Origin: JACVRX01 sp963819885
GTDB taxonomy: Bacteria > Actinomycetota > Actinomycetes > Jiangellales > Jiangellaceae
Reading direction: 5' to 3'
Length of the DNA: 64,000 nt
Assembly: GCA_963819885.1 (NCBI GenBank)
Contig: CAWFXV010000030.1
Coordinates: forward strand, 124,001 to 188,000
A program made the translations under genes and the position numbers. Below the pieces are notes generated by a model, which saw only the letters and a list, made by a program, of their open reading frames with translations, made no database searches and was not told the origin of the DNA. This document shows positions 1 through 8,578 of the stretch, piece by piece. Within the stretch, counting starts at the first letter, position 1, and each line of letters opens with the position of its first letter.

Positions 1-543
1 CTGCGCCAGCTCGACTTGAGTCTTGCCTTCCCGGCTCTTCGCGTGCTGCGCGAAAATGTCCAGGATCAGGGCGGTGCGGTCGACGACCTTGACCTTGACC
101 TTGTCCTCGAGATTGCGCAGCTGTGCGGCGGAGAGCTCGCCGTCGCAGATGACAGTGTCGGCACCGGTTTCCAGCACCACGTCTCGAAGCTCAGTGACCT
201 TGCCGGAACCGACGAACGTGGATGCGTCCGGTCGCGACCGGCGTTGCACCAACCCCTCGAGCACCCGGGAACCTGCCGTTTCGGCCAACGCCGCAAGCTC
301 GGCCAGGGAGTTCTCGGCATCCTCGGCGGTGCCCTCGGTCCAGACCCCGACAAGGACGACCCGTTCAAGGCGAAGCTGCCGGTACTCGACCTCGCTGACG
401 TCGGAAAGCTCGGTCGACAGACCGGCGACGCGGCGCAGTGAGATGCGGTCCTCGAGATCGAGATCGCCGGCGGTGCCGTCGGGGGCTGCTCGGTTTTCAG
501 GCTCAAAGGACTGATCGTCGGCACGGTGGGAAGAGATCGTCAT
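1..543 (-). CDS. hflX: GTPase HflX, N-terminal part (cut by window edge)
   Basis: The first 181 residues of HflX, a ribosome-associated GTPase that splits stalled or hibernating 70S ribosomes, are visible. The HflX N-terminal domain is recognisable from the glycine motif FVGSGK near residue 111, the segment KVVDRTALILDIFAQHA and the coiled region that starts with KSREGKTQVELAQ, where the window ends. The GTPase domain lies outside. The ATG at 541-543 follows a hairpin-rich leader. It lies downstream of dapF on the same strand, the arrangement seen in mycobacteria (Rv2725c after Rv2726c). Identification is firm; completeness cannot be judged. Confidence 0.93.
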   Translation of the reverse strand, partial: MTISSHRADDQSFEPENRAAPDGTAGDLDLEDRISLRRVAGLSTELSDVSEVEYRQLRLERVVLVGVWTEGTAEDAENSLAELAALAETAGSRVLEGLVQRRSRPDASTFVGSGKVTELRDVVLETGADTVICDGELSAAQLRNLEDKVKVKVVDRTALILDIFAQHAKSREGKTQVELAQ

Positions 544-585
544 GTTGCTGCTTTCAACGAAGAGTTGTCGAGGCGCATTCCGCAG

Positions 586-632
586 CCCAGGGTCCCACGT
601 GCCGCCCTCGGCGGCATCTGTCTTTCCCTGGG
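586..632 (-). terminator. Nested hairpin between dapF and hflX
   Basis: Two nested perfect inverted repeats: an outer CCCAGGG/CCCTGGG pair (586-592 with 626-632) around an inner GCCGCC/GGCGGC pair (601-606 with 610-615) with a 3-nt loop. It begins about 33 nt after the dapF stop and ends about 43 nt before the hflX ATG. There is no U-tract, which is common for actinobacterial terminators. It could be a dapF terminator or a structured hflX leader. Confidence 0.45.
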
Positions 633-664
633 ATCACCGACAGATCGCAAATGATGGACCGACA

Positions 665-1552
665 TCACAACAGGTCGAGGTCGACCTCGCCGGACATGCC
701 GAGAACCGCTGGGCCAGTCAGCAGCATCATCCCGTCCGCACGCATGCCCACGTGGAGGCGACCGCCGGGGACGTCGACGACATACGAGAAGCCCGCTTTC
801 ATGGCGCCATCTCGTTCCATGGCTGCGAAGGCTGCGGCACAAACTCCGGTACCGCAAGACCGGGTTTCGCCGACGCCCCGCTCCCAGACCCGCAGGGCTA
901 GGTGACGCGGGCCACGAGTGACGACGAACTCGACGTTCACGCCATCGGGGAACAAGCTCCCCGCCTCGACTGCTGGCTGCTCTGACAACGGTCCGAGGTT
1001 GTCCAGGTCGTCGACGAAGGCCACGGCATGGGGGTTGGGAAGGAAGACGGCGTCGATCGGCCAGCTCCGGTCACCAACCGTCACGTTCATCGGCTGCTCG
1101 ATCCAGGCCTGATTGGGCCAGCCCATCTCGGTCGTGATCAAGCCGTCCGCGCCGGCGTGGACAGCGCGCACACCGGATCGGGGGTCTTCGGTATCGAGCC
1201 GGCCGCGGGTTCCGATAGGCAACTCCGGGCCTTCGGCAAGCCGCGCAGACCACAGATACCGGGCCATGACCCGCACCCCGTTGCCACACATTTCGGCGAC
1301 CGAGCCATCGGCGTTGCGGTAGTCCATGAACCACTCTGCCTCGGCCGCCAGATCGAGCCCTGCATCGAGGTTGACGCTGCGAACCACCCGGATCACACCG
1401 TCCGCGCCCAGGCCCGAGTGCCGGTCGGTCAGCCGACGGACCGTCTCCGCATCCAGATCAGGGTGGAGAACACCGTCGGGATCTGGCAGGAGCACGAAGT
1501 CGTTCTCCGTGCCATGTCCCTTGACAAACGGAAACCGCCGCTGCACAGACAA
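665..1552 (-). CDS. dapF: Diaminopimelate epimerase DapF
   Basis: A 295-residue enzyme that interconverts LL- and meso-diaminopimelate, the last step before lysine and the peptidoglycan cross-link residue. Both catalytic cysteines are present in their family motifs: Cys89 in EMCGNGVR and Cys233 in RSCGTGVC. The N-terminal KGHGTENDF and the substrate-site asparagines (NADGS, LPNPHAV) are also present, and length is normal. It lies 16 bp downstream of miaA in the same direction, probably in one transcript. With dapA and dapB elsewhere in this window, three steps of the DAP pathway are in view. Confidence 0.96.
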   Translation of the reverse strand: MSVQRRFPFVKGHGTENDFVLLPDPDGVLHPDLDAETVRRLTDRHSGLGADGVIRVVRSVNLDAGLDLAAEAEWFMDYRNADGSVAEMCGNGVRVMARYLWSARLAEGPELPIGTRGRLDTEDPRSGVRAVHAGADGLITTEMGWPNQAWIEQPMNVTVGDRSWPIDAVFLPNPHAVAFVDDLDNLGPLSEQPAVEAGSLFPDGVNVEFVVTRGPRHLALRVWERGVGETRSCGTGVCAAAFAAMERDGAMKAGFSYVVDVPGGRLHVGMRADGMMLLTGPAVLGMSGEVDLDLL

Positions 1553-1568
1553 CGATCGTAGGCGGAGG

Positions 1569-2471
1569 CTATGCGCAGCGACTCAACGCTTGCCCGGCAA
1601 GGTCGTCGGCATCGTAGGGAAACCACTCAATCCGCGGATCCTTGCCGAACCAGGCGTGCTGCCGCCGGGCGAACCGACGGGTGGCCCGGATGGTACGCGC
1701 CCGAGCCTCGGCTTCGTCGAATTCACCGGCGAGGAACGCCAGCACCTGCCGGTACCCCAAAGCTCGGCTCGCCGTGCGGCCCGCCCGTAGGCCGACCTTC
1801 TCGAGTTGGCGGACCTCCTCGACCAGTCCCGCCTGCCACATCCGGTCGACGCGATCGGCGATTCGCCGGTCGAGGACGTCTCGTGGCACGTCAATGCCTA
1901 GTTGAACGACCTGCGCATACGCATACACCGGGGTGGGCAACGACGCAGCGAATGGGCGTCCGGTCAGCCGCACCACCTCGATTGCCCGGACGATACGCCG
2001 ACCGTTGCTCGGCAGGATCGCCGCCGCGGCGCCAGGGTCGAGGTCGGTGAGTCGCTCGTGCATCCCGCTTGCGCCTACCTCCGCTAGCTCGCGCTCGAGC
2101 CGCGCCCGCAGCACCGGATCGGTCCTCGGGAACTCGAACTGGTCCAGCACCGCGCGCACGTACAGCGCACTCCCGCCGACGAGTACTGGCATGACGCCTC
2201 GCCCAAGGCAGTCGTCGATGGCAGCGCGCGCCAGACCCTGGAATTCGGCCACGGTGGCCGGCTGAGTGACCTCGAGGACGTCGAGAACGTGGTGCGGGAC
2301 TCCCCTGCGCTCCGCCGGCGTCGGCTTGGCCGTGCCGATATCCATGCCGCGGTATACCTGCATCGAATCGCCGTTGATGACCTCAGCACCCAGGCGGAGG
2401 GCGAGTTCGACGGCCATGTCGCTCTTGCCGGCCGCCGTCGGACCGACCAGGGCCACGACGGGCAACGACAT
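1569..2471 (-). CDS. miaA: tRNA dimethylallyltransferase MiaA
   Basis: A 300-residue MiaA, which transfers a dimethylallyl group to N6 of A37 in tRNAs reading codons that begin with U. The P-loop GPTAAGKS (residues 10-17), the following NGDSMQVYRGMDIGTAK block and the GGSALYVRA motif are all intact, and length is normal. MiaB, which methylthiolates the MiaA product, is encoded about 1.2 kb upstream on the same strand. It is separated by 12 bp from the LigB-like gene upstream, suggesting co-transcription. Confidence 0.96.
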   Translation of the reverse strand: MSLPVVALVGPTAAGKSDMAVELALRLGAEVINGDSMQVYRGMDIGTAKPTPAERRGVPHHVLDVLEVTQPATVAEFQGLARAAIDDCLGRGVMPVLVGGSALYVRAVLDQFEFPRTDPVLRARLERELAEVGASGMHERLTDLDPGAAAAILPSNGRRIVRAIEVVRLTGRPFAASLPTPVYAYAQVVQLGIDVPRDVLDRRIADRVDRMWQAGLVEEVRQLEKVGLRAGRTASRALGYRQVLAFLAGEFDEAEARARTIRATRRFARRQHAWFGKDPRIEWFPYDADDLAGQALSRCA

Positions 2472-2483
2472 ACCCTCAGTGTC

Positions 2484-3194
2484 TCAGCCGTGCCGCTCCC
2501 AGACCGCGACCAGGTAGCCGACGCCGTACGGGGCGTCGTCGTGGAGCAACTCGGCATCGAACACGGCATCCCCTGCGGCGCCGGCGAGCACTTGCCACGG
2601 CGCCCGGCCGGCGGCGCGAAGCTCCGTCCCGAGCGTCGGGTCGAGTGCCATCAGCCCGGCTGGGTCCGCGCTTCGCAATGCGTTTGCGACCGCGGCGTCG
2701 AAGCCGTCGGCTCGGGGGTCGACGAATGCCGGAGCGGCGGACGGCCTGCCGACAGCACCATCCCCCATCACGAGCAGGGCGAGCCGGTCTGTTTCTTGCG
2801 CGAGCTGAATGCCGAGCCGGCGACACTCCTCAGCCAGGCTGGATTCGCCGACTGCCAGTCCAGGAACGTCACCGGTCCAGCCGGCCCGCCCCAACAGCCA
2901 GGCGGCGACGGCGAGAGACAGGGGCAAGCGATCGTCGTTCTCCGCCGCCGGGCCTGGCAGGGATGCCGCCAGGTCGGCGCCGTATGGCGCGAACGACCCA
3001 GCGCTACCGGGCGCGTATCGGCGGGTGGCCTCCCCCGCACCGACCGCGACCAGCAGTTCGGGCTCGGTCGCGCGGATCGCCTCGATTGCCGCGTCGCAGG
3101 CCGACCGGAGGTCGTCGAGGTCCCCCACAGCGCTGCCGGCCAGCTCGGGGACCAGGAGCGGCGGATGCGGGCAGACCGCGGCCGAGACGAGCAC
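2484..3194 (-). CDS. LigB-like (class III extradiol dioxygenase fold) conserved protein
   Basis: A 236-residue protein of the actinobacterial family encoded next to miaA (Rv2728c position in M. tuberculosis). The start MLVSAAVCPHPPLLVPELAG resembles class III extradiol dioxygenases and MEMO-type proteins, with a histidine in CPHPPLL and the conserved LLVMGDGAVGR segment. No substrate is known, and the neighbours (miaA, dapF) suggest no ring-cleavage pathway, so a catabolic role is doubtful. The start is ATG at 3194, 41 bp from the divergent membrane-protein gene. Confidence 0.8.
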   Translation of the reverse strand: MLVSAAVCPHPPLLVPELAGSAVGDLDDLRSACDAAIEAIRATEPELLVAVGAGEATRRYAPGSAGSFAPYGADLAASLPGPAAENDDRLPLSLAVAAWLLGRAGWTGDVPGLAVGESSLAEECRRLGIQLAQETDRLALLVMGDGAVGRPSAAPAFVDPRADGFDAAVANALRSADPAGLMALDPTLGTELRAAGRAPWQVLAGAAGDAVFDAELLHDDAPYGVGYLVAVWERHG

Positions 3195-3235
3195 GTTCGG
3201 AGGTTATCGCCCGAATCCGCCCACGGCGTGATCGA

Positions 3236-3718
3236 ATGGCAAGCGTGATCGAAACCGCTGACGCGGTGCGCGTGTCGGCGGCGGCAGCCGTCGCGCTGAC
3301 CGGTGTCGGTCTGTGTCTGGCCTGGCTGCCCGCTCTTCGTCGGGAGGGTCTGGTCTGCCTGACAGCGCGCCTGCTCACGACGGTGGGGCTGATCGCCGCA
3401 ATTCTGGATTTCGGCGGCCTCGGTGGTGTGCTCGGACCCGCTCTTGCGGCGATGGGCCTCGCCGCGATGTGGCAGAGCCAGCCCGAACCGGAGGTGCCGC
3501 GCCCACGGCGTAAGGGCATCGTGATTGCCTCGGCGCTGACCGGATTCGCGATCTTCGCGGCCTTGCGGGGCTGGTCCGTTCTCGGCCTGGTGCCGGCTCA
3601 GGCCCGGGTGGTCTCAGCGCTTGTCGCCGGCGCACTCGGCGGGCTGGCGACGATCGCGGTGGCGGACCGGTCCCGGGTGCGGATGCGGGAGGCCCTCCGC
3701 GAGCGCCTCAACATCTGA
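3236..3718 (+). CDS. Small conserved membrane protein
   Basis: A 160-residue hydrophobic protein with about four predicted membrane segments: an N-terminal one (SAAAAVALTGVGLCLAWL), a second around LLTTVGLIAAILDFG, a third around ASALTGFAIFAALRG and a fourth around VVSALVAGALGGLATIAV. The tail is basic (DRSRVRMREALRERL). ATG 3236 is chosen; GTG 3245 is an alternative and neither has a strong ribosome site. Its 3' end overlaps the convergent miaB 3' end by 11 bp. No function can be assigned. Confidence 0.7.
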   Translation: MASVIETADAVRVSAAAAVALTGVGLCLAWLPALRREGLVCLTARLLTTVGLIAAILDFGGLGGVLGPALAAMGLAAMWQSQPEPEVPRPRRKGIVIASALTGFAIFAALRGWSVLGLVPAQARVVSALVAGALGGLATIAVADRSRVRMREALRERLNI

Positions 3719-5162
3719 CCGCGGGCATCCCGAGCAACACCAGCCCGTCGCGACCGGAAGCCGGCTGGGTGCGGTCCTGGGCATCCCCCGCGCGGGTGCG
3801 GCTGACGCGATAGATACCGCCAGTCAACGCGGAGTCGGCGACCAGGTGGTGGGGTGCGGCATAGGTCACCCCGGCCGTCACCAGATCTCCGGGTCGCGGC
3901 ACCGGGCCGTCCGTCGGTACCGAGAAGTGAACCAACCGGTTGTCCCTGGCGCGCCCGGACAACCGATGTGTCTGCTCGTCCTTGCGGCCCTCTCCCTCCG
4001 CCACCAGGATCTCCACCTCGCGGCCGACGAACGATTGGTTTTCGGCCGAGGCAACCTCCTCGACGACGTCGACGAGGCGTTCGTATCGATCTTGGACGAC
4101 ATCCTTCGGTACCTGTTCGGCCATCTCGGCCGCGGGCGTCCCCGGTCGCTTGGAGTACTGGAAGGTAAAAGCCGATGCAAATCGTGCCTCCCGCACCATC
4201 TGGGCGGTTTGCTGGAAATCGGCCTCGGTCTCGCCGGGGAACCCGACGATGATGTCAGTCGTGATAGCGGCGTCAGGCATGGCGGCTCGGACGTTCGACA
4301 CGATCCGCAGGTACCGGTCGCGCCGGTAGGAACGGCGCATCGCCCGGAGCACGTCGTCGGAGCCGGACTGCAGCGGCATGTGCAACGAGGGCATGACCAC
4401 CGGTGTTTCTGCCATGGCCGCGATGACGTCGTCAGTGAAGTCTCGTGGATGCGGACTGGTGAACCGCACCCGCTCGAGCCCGTCTACTGCGCCGACGGCG
4501 CGCAGCAGCTTGCTGAACGCATAGCGGTCCCCGAACTCGACGCCGTAGGCGTTGACGTTCTGCCCGAGCAGCGTCACCTCCACAACGCCGTCGGCGACCA
4601 GCGCCTGGACCTCGGCCAGGATGTCGCCCGGACGCCGGTCCCGCTCGCGGCCACGAAGCGCGGGGACGATGCAAAACGTGCAGGTGTTGTTGCACCCGAC
4701 GCTGATCGCGACCCAGGCCGAGTACGCGCTCTCCCGCCGCGCCGGCAATGTCGACGGAAAGACCTCCAGCGCCTCCGCGATCTCGACCTGGGCCTCGTGT
4801 TCGACCCGGGCGCGTTCCAGCAGCACGGGCAGGGAGGCGACGTTGTGAGTGCCGAACACCACGTCCACCCAGGGAGCCCGCCGGACGATCTCGGCGCGGT
4901 CCTTCTGTGCCAGGCACCCGCCCACGGCGATCTGCATGCCCGGGGTGCGTGCCTTGACCGGAGCCAGGTGACCGAGGTTGCCGTAAAGCTTGTTGTCGGC
5001 GTTCTCGCGAACTGCACAGGTGTTGAAGACGACGACGTCGACGGCCCCGTCCTTCGCGGCGCGGACGTAGCCTGCCTGCTCGAGCAGCCCGGCGAGACGC
5101 TCGGAGTCGTGGACGTTCATCTGGCACCCGTAGGTGCGGACGTCATAGGTACGCGTGCTCAT
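3708..5162 (-). CDS. miaB: tRNA-2-methylthio-N6-dimethylallyladenosine synthase MiaB
   Basis: A 484-residue radical-SAM methylthiotransferase that adds a methylthio group to i6A37 of tRNA. The three N-terminal cysteines binding the auxiliary Fe-S cluster are Cys13 (YGCQMN), Cys49 (NTCAVREN) and Cys83 (GGCLAQK). The SAM cluster motif is CNNTCTFC (Cys157/161/164). A C-terminal TRAM domain follows near SFVGREVEILVAEGEG. The open frame continues far upstream, but the MiaB family starts at ATG 5162 (MSTRTYDVRTYGC). The gene is divergent from gluA, as in Streptomyces. Confidence 0.96.
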   Translation of the reverse strand: MSTRTYDVRTYGCQMNVHDSERLAGLLEQAGYVRAAKDGAVDVVVFNTCAVRENADNKLYGNLGHLAPVKARTPGMQIAVGGCLAQKDRAEIVRRAPWVDVVFGTHNVASLPVLLERARVEHEAQVEIAEALEVFPSTLPARRESAYSAWVAISVGCNNTCTFCIVPALRGRERDRRPGDILAEVQALVADGVVEVTLLGQNVNAYGVEFGDRYAFSKLLRAVGAVDGLERVRFTSPHPRDFTDDVIAAMAETPVVMPSLHMPLQSGSDDVLRAMRRSYRRDRYLRIVSNVRAAMPDAAITTDIIVGFPGETEADFQQTAQMVREARFASAFTFQYSKRPGTPAAEMAEQVPKDVVQDRYERLVDVVEEVASAENQSFVGREVEILVAEGEGRKDEQTHRLSGRARDNRLVHFSVPTDGPVPRPGDLVTAGVTYAAPHHLVADSALTGGIYRVSRTRAGDAQDRTQPASGRDGLVLLGMPAVRC

Positions 5163-5247
5163 CTCGGGCTCAAGGGTACGCAGTCGTGTCCGGACCGTGA
5201 CCCGATGACAGTGCCCAACCGTCGTTACCGTCGATAGGTTGCCTGGC

Positions 5248-6021
5248 ATGACCGAGAGCAAGGTCGATATGACCGACGCCGACGGCCCGGCCCTGGTCGT
5301 CCTCGACAAGGTCAACAAGCACTTCGGCGACCTGCACGTGCTGCGAGACATCGACCTGACAGTCGACCGCGGCGAAGTCGTCGTCGTCATCGGTCCATCC
5401 GGCTCGGGCAAGTCGACGCTGTGCCGGACGATCAACCGGCTCGAGCCGATCGACTCCGGGACGATCTGGCTCGACGGTGAGCCCCTGCCCGCGGAAGGCA
5501 AGGCGCTGGCCCGCCTACGGGCCGAGGTCGGCATGGTTTTCCAGTCGTTCAATCTGTTCGCGCACAAGACCGTGCTCGAGAACGTCACGCTGGGCCCCAC
5601 CAAGGTCAAGGGTGTTTCTCGGGCGGCGGCCGACAAGGAGGCGATGGCCCTGCTCGATCGCGTCGGTGTCGCCAACCAGGCACCGAAGCTGCCCGCCCAG
5701 CTCTCCGGTGGCCAACAGCAACGAGTCGCGATCGCCCGGGCGCTCGCGATGAAGCCAAAGGTCATGCTCTTCGACGAACCGACTTCTGCCCTCGACCCGG
5801 AGATGATCAATGAGGTGCTCGACGTGATGACGTCGCTGGCCCATGAGGGCATGACGATGATCGTCATCACCCACGAAATGGGGTTCGCCCGCCGGGCCGC
5901 GAACCGGGTCGTCTTCATGGACGAAGGCGAGATCGTCGAAGAGGCACCTCCGGATCGGTTCTTCACCCACGCTGAAAGCGCCCGGGCGCAGGACTTTCTG
6001 AGCAAGATCCTGACCCACTGA
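5248..6021 (+). CDS. gluA: Glutamate-type ABC transporter ATPase GluA
   Basis: A 257-residue polar-amino-acid ABC ATPase. Walker A GPSGSGKST, signature LSGGQQQR, Walker B VMLFDEP with TSALDPE, and the switch histidine in VITHEMGFARR are all present. It energises the permeases GluC/GluD using substrate delivered by GluB. ATG 5248 is preferred over an in-frame TTG at 5239. First gene of gluABCD; the gap to gluB is 31 bp. The specificity is inferred from homology to the Corynebacterium/Streptomyces glutamate systems; glutamine or aspartate remain possible. Confidence 0.93.
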   Translation: MTESKVDMTDADGPALVVLDKVNKHFGDLHVLRDIDLTVDRGEVVVVIGPSGSGKSTLCRTINRLEPIDSGTIWLDGEPLPAEGKALARLRAEVGMVFQSFNLFAHKTVLENVTLGPTKVKGVSRAAADKEAMALLDRVGVANQAPKLPAQLSGGQQQRVAIARALAMKPKVMLFDEPTSALDPEMINEVLDVMTSLAHEGMTMIVITHEMGFARRAANRVVFMDEGEIVEEAPPDRFFTHAESARAQDFLSKILTH

Positions 6022-6052
6022 CAACCCCGAGTAAGAAGAGAGGATCCGCACC

Positions 6053-6961
6053 ATGCGAACACCACGATTCGCCTTCGCAGCGGTGGCCGCGGCTACCGCA
6101 CTCGTCCTCGCCGCGTGCGGCGGAGACGAGGACGGCGGTGACGAGGCAGGAGGCGACACCACTGCCGCCCCCACCGAGGAGGCGCCCGAGTTCGAGGCCG
6201 GCACGACGATGGCCGAGCTCAACGAGGCCGGCGCGATCACCATCGGCACGAAGTTCGACCAGCCGTTGTTCGGCTTGGTCGGGCCGGATGGTGTGCCGGT
6301 GGGCTTCGACGTCGAGATCGCCAAGATCATCGCTACCGAGCTCGGCATCCCTGAGGACGGGATCACCTGGACTGAAACCATTTCCGCCAACCGTGAACCG
6401 TTCATCGAGGAGGGTCAGGTCGACATCGTCGTCGCGACCTACACGATCAACGACGAGCGCAAGATGGTCGTCGACTTCGCCGGCCCGTACTACGTGGCCG
6501 GCCAGACGATCATGGTGCTGGAGGGCAACACCGACATCAACGGGCCGGATGACCTGGCCGGCAAGAAGGTCTGCTCCGCCGAGGGGTCGACTCCGGCCGA
6601 GCGGATCCGGACCGAGTACCCCGAGGCCGAACTGGTGCCCGCCGGCGCGTACTCGGAATGCCTCGAGCCGCTGCGCAACGGGCAGGTCGACGCCGTGACG
6701 ACCGATAACGTCATCCTGTCCGGCTTCGTCGACCAGAACCCGGGCGAGTTCAAGCTCGTCGAGAGCGAACCGTTCAGCGAGGAGCCGTACGGCATCGGCC
6801 TGGAGAGATGCGACGACGACTTCCGCACGTTCATCAATGACGTGCTGGAAGAGTCCTTCGAGGACGGCCGCTGGGCGGACGCCTGGGAAGCGACCGCCGG
6901 TGCGGTGCTCGAGACTCCTGAGCCACCAGCAGTCGACCGGTACGCAGCAACCGGTTGCTGA
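6053..6961 (+). CDS. gluB: Glutamate-binding lipoprotein GluB
   Basis: A 302-residue solute-binding protein (SBP family 3). The lipoprotein signal peptide ends in lipobox LAAC with Cys22 as the predicted lipidated residue, followed by an acidic Gly/Asp/Glu-rich linker. Binding-protein landmarks include ITIGTKFDQPLFG, PVGFDVEIAKII, ERKMVVDFAGPYY and the KKVCSAEGSTPAERI loop. A good ribosome site (AGAGAGGA) lies upstream of ATG 6053. It captures the amino acid outside the membrane for GluCD. Confidence 0.94.
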   Translation: MRTPRFAFAAVAAATALVLAACGGDEDGGDEAGGDTTAAPTEEAPEFEAGTTMAELNEAGAITIGTKFDQPLFGLVGPDGVPVGFDVEIAKIIATELGIPEDGITWTETISANREPFIEEGQVDIVVATYTINDERKMVVDFAGPYYVAGQTIMVLEGNTDINGPDDLAGKKVCSAEGSTPAERIRTEYPEAELVPAGAYSECLEPLRNGQVDAVTTDNVILSGFVDQNPGEFKLVESEPFSEEPYGIGLERCDDDFRTFINDVLEESFEDGRWADAWEATAGAVLETPEPPAVDRYAATGC

Positions 6962-7042
6962 TTCCCGAGACGCGGGGTGGGCGGCCCGCCGAGGACACGC
7001 CCACCCGCGTCCCTGGATACCGATGTATCGGGAGGTCGGCGC

Positions 7043-7690
7043 GTGGACGCGGTGATCGAGAACCTGCCGCTGTACTTGCAGGGCTTTCGCACCACGCTGG
7101 AGCTGACCCTCATCTCAGCGGCCATCGCCCTCGTCTGGGGAACGGTCCTCGGGGCGTTCCGGGTCTCGCCAGTTGCGCCGCTGCGCTGGTTCGGGACCGC
7201 CTACGTCGAGTTGGTCCGCAACACCCCACTCACACTCGTGTTCATCTTCTTCGTGTTCGTCGCGCCACAGCTCGGTATCACTGTGGATTTCTTCGTCTCC
7301 GCAGTCTGTGCGCTGTCGGTGTACACCGCGGCGTTCGTCTGTGAGGCGGTGCGTTCCGGGGTCAACAGCGTCGGCCTCGGCCAAGCTGAGGCGGCACGTG
7401 CCGTTGGCCTGACGTTCAACCAAACCCTGCAGACGATCGTGTTGCCGCAAGCCTTGCGCACGGTGATCCCGCCGTTGATCAACATTTTCATCGCGCTCAC
7501 CAAGAACAGCTCGGTGGCGGGGGGCTTCTTCGTCGCCGAGCTCTTCGGGGTGGGTAAGCAGCTAGCGCCGGCCAACCCGTCCGACGTGGTCGCGGTCCTG
7601 GTCGGGGTTGCCGCCTTCTATCTCGCCATCACCATTCCTGCCGGGCTTCTGGCGGGTCGGGTCGAGCGGAGGGTGGCGTTCGCCCGATGA
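7043..7690 (+). CDS. gluC: Glutamate ABC transporter permease GluC
   Basis: A 215-residue HisM/GlnP-type permease. The start is set at GTG 7043 because GGGAGG lies 7 nt upstream and the residues from VDAVIENLPLYLQGF begin the family homology; an earlier in-frame start lacks support. The TM core includes the permease signature ELVRNTPLTLVFIFFVF, and the EAA loop, which contacts the ATPase, reads GLGQAEAARAVGLTFNQT. Its stop overlaps the gluD start by 4 bp (ATGA), indicating translational coupling. Confidence 0.92.
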   Translation: MDAVIENLPLYLQGFRTTLELTLISAAIALVWGTVLGAFRVSPVAPLRWFGTAYVELVRNTPLTLVFIFFVFVAPQLGITVDFFVSAVCALSVYTAAFVCEAVRSGVNSVGLGQAEAARAVGLTFNQTLQTIVLPQALRTVIPPLINIFIALTKNSSVAGGFFVAELFGVGKQLAPANPSDVVAVLVGVAAFYLAITIPAGLLAGRVERRVAFAR

Positions 7691-8571
7691 GCTCGGTCCT
7701 CTACGACGCTCCGGGCCCTCGGGCCCGCAGGAGGGAGCTGCTGTTTTCGGCCGTTGCCGGCGTCATCCTGCTTGTTGTCCTGTTCGTCATGTACCGCCAG
7801 CTCGACAGCCGGGAGCAATGGGCCGCCGAGCGTTGGCAGGTGTTCACCGAACCACCTCTCGGTCAGACCGCGGCGGACGTCTGGCGTTCCCTGCTCGTCA
7901 CCGGTCTTCTGGCGACATTGCAGGCGGCCGCCGTCGCCGCCGTGATTGCCACCGTCCTGGGCGTGATCCTCGCGTTCGGTCGGATGGCCCGGCCGGGCTG
8001 GATCCGGGTACCGGTGATAGCTGTCATCGAGTTCTTCCGCGGGCTGCCGGTAATCCTGCTGATGTTCTTCGGTGTCATCGCGCTGGGCCTGCCGCTGTTC
8101 TGGGGTGTGGTGTTCGGCCTGGTCCTCTACAACGGAGCGATCATTGCCGAGATCCTCCGCGCCGGGATCGTGTCCCTACCGAAGGGCCAGACCGAGGCGG
8201 CCTACGCCATTGGGCTCAGCAGGACGCAGACGTTATTCACGATCCTGCTGCCGCAAGCCGTGCGCCGGATGCTGCCCTCTTTGGTAAGTCAGCTCGTCGT
8301 GCTCAACAAGGACACGTCGCTCGGTTTCATCATCGGATACGCCGAGTTGCTGCGGCGGCTTCAGTTGAACACGCAGTTCTTCGGTCAGCGCTATTGGTTC
8401 CAGTTCTTTGTCGTCGGCTCGGCCGTCTACATAGCGGTCAACTTCACGCTCTCCCGGCTCGCTGTCTGGCTCGAGCGCCGCGGCAGCGCGAAGGCCGCCG
8501 GGGGTATTCCCAAGCCCGAGGACGTCGAGGTCCAGGCCGCTGCTCCCACCGAGAGCGCGGCCGGGCCCTGA
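7687..8571 (+). CDS. gluD: Glutamate ABC transporter permease GluD
   Basis: A 294-residue partner permease of GluC. It has an extra N-terminal TM segment (ELLFSAVAGVILLVVLFVMY), then an extracytoplasmic stretch, then the conserved permease core with VIEFFRGLPVILLMFFGV and an EAA loop (LPKGQTEAAYAIGLSRTQT). The C-terminal tail is acidic and cytoplasmic. It ends the operon; its stop is 7 bp from the convergent rny stop. Confidence 0.93.
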   Translation: MSSVLYDAPGPRARRRELLFSAVAGVILLVVLFVMYRQLDSREQWAAERWQVFTEPPLGQTAADVWRSLLVTGLLATLQAAAVAAVIATVLGVILAFGRMARPGWIRVPVIAVIEFFRGLPVILLMFFGVIALGLPLFWGVVFGLVLYNGAIIAEILRAGIVSLPKGQTEAAYAIGLSRTQTLFTILLPQAVRRMLPSLVSQLVVLNKDTSLGFIIGYAELLRRLQLNTQFFGQRYWFQFFVVGSAVYIAVNFTLSRLAVWLERRGSAKAAGGIPKPEDVEVQAAAPTESAAGP

Positions 8572-8578
8572 GAGTCCC

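Noticed and set aside
4150..4195. Slightly AT-rich codons in miaB (GCA CGA TTT GCA TCG GCT TTT)
   Set aside because: Only a short run of codons without sharp borders; weaker than the recA and thyX patches and compatible with chance.
3621..5237. Long plus-strand frame of 538 codons
   Set aside because: It is antisense to miaB, has no family resemblance and is explained by the GC-rich codon pattern of miaB.
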